Shown here piece by piece: positions 4,947 to 5,059 of a stretch of DNA of 5,059 nt. The position numbers were made by a program, and so were the translations under genes. The DNA is taken from the NCBI GenBank assembly GCA_046597185.1, contig JBKJLF010000094.1:1-5059 (forward strand), read 5' to 3'. The notes under the pieces were generated by a model. It was given only the letters and a program-made list of their open reading frames with translations. It did not search any database and was not told the DNA's origin. The stretch's first letter is position 1. Each line of letters begins with the position of its first letter. The DNA comes from CAMBDR01 sp046597185 (GTDB lineage Bacteria; Pseudomonadota; Gammaproteobacteria; Burkholderiales; Burkholderiaceae_D).

Positions 4947-5059
4947 ATGATTGATTTAACCCTACCCGCGTCAGTTGCTGTTTTACCTGTTGAGCCTGCT
5001 CATACCCATGCCCCAATCACCATGGCTTTGGAAATTGGGCAAAACCCCAGTGGTGATGT
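4947..5059 (+). CDS. Unrecognised protein, N-terminal 37 residues only
   Basis: The frame opens at ATG 4947 (MIDLTLPASVAVLPVEPAH...) and continues past the window edge. There is no signal peptide; the sequence is proline- and valine-rich, as in an extended N-terminal segment or the first strands of a β-structure. I do not recognise the family. Translation is supported by AAGGA six bases upstream, by the promoter at 4906-4914 and by near-identity to the start-less copy at 2288, where most differences are single substitutions. In that copy the same 5' end is joined to the 3' end of a candidate immunity gene, which hints that this gene may encode another effector with a related partner downstream, outside the window. 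Confidence 0.7.
   Translation, partial: MIDLTLPASVAVLPVEPAHTHAPITMALEIGQNPSGD

Larger units (their letters stand above)
4684..5059 (+). repeat. Long direct repeat U, copy 2 (runs off the window)
   Basis: This is the same-orientation partner of 2024-2409. It includes the ATCA-N5-TGAT inverted repeat (4726-4738), the extended -10, the ribosome binding site and the start of a gene. Similarity persists to the last base of the window, so the true right boundary is not visible. Confidence 0.85.

Noticed and set aside
1..5059. CRISPR array, tRNA or rRNA gene
   Set aside because: No regularly spaced short repeats and no cloverleaf or rRNA-like sequence were seen on either strand.

Overview
The window reads as an accessory, rearrangement-prone stretch of a Gram-negative, most likely betaproteobacterial, chromosome. 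That assignment rests on overall sequence style and on a Sec-type signal peptide on a presumed periplasmic protein; no marker gene is present, so the taxon is inference only. Base composition is moderate, and genes on both strands are separated by unusually long, repeat-rich spacers.

Layout. (1) Bases 2-166 are the broken tail of a probable DDE transposase. (2) 269-553 and 550-1035 form a two-gene operon with an ATGA overlap: a DUF6881-like small protein and a stand-alone macro-domain (ADP-ribose-binding) protein. (3) 1223-1867, on the minus strand, is an orphan NarL/LuxR-type response regulator. (4) From about 2024 to 2422 lies the first copy of a long direct repeat (here 'U'). It carries an extended -10 promoter, a ribosome binding site and the first 44 codons of an unrecognised gene whose ATG has become AAG. 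This remnant runs straight into a fragment (2446-2691) of the 3' end of a cysteine-containing protein gene. (5) 3099-3737 and 3718-4395 overlap by 20 bases. The first encodes an L,D-transpeptidase (YkuD-fold) domain protein with no visible signal peptide; the second encodes a signal-peptide-bearing protein whose C-terminal third is duplicated in the fragment at 2446-2691. (6) From about 4684 to the window end is the second U copy, here with an intact ATG at 4947 starting a gene that leaves the window. A second, shorter repeat family (here 'A') lies downstream of three gene units, at 1089-1156, 2692-2780 and 4507-4634.

Interpretation. The most interesting object is the pair at 3099-4395. A peptidoglycan-type enzyme domain without an export signal, translationally coupled to a secreted partner and accompanied by a truncated extra copy of that partner, is the arrangement of an interbacterial effector with its periplasmic immunity protein. 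Type VI L,D-transpeptidase effectors (Tlde1/Tldi1) are a described precedent for this enzyme fold. The repeats U (5' flank) and A (3' flank) suggest a decaying array of exchangeable cassettes. This is inference: no secretion-system gene is visible here.
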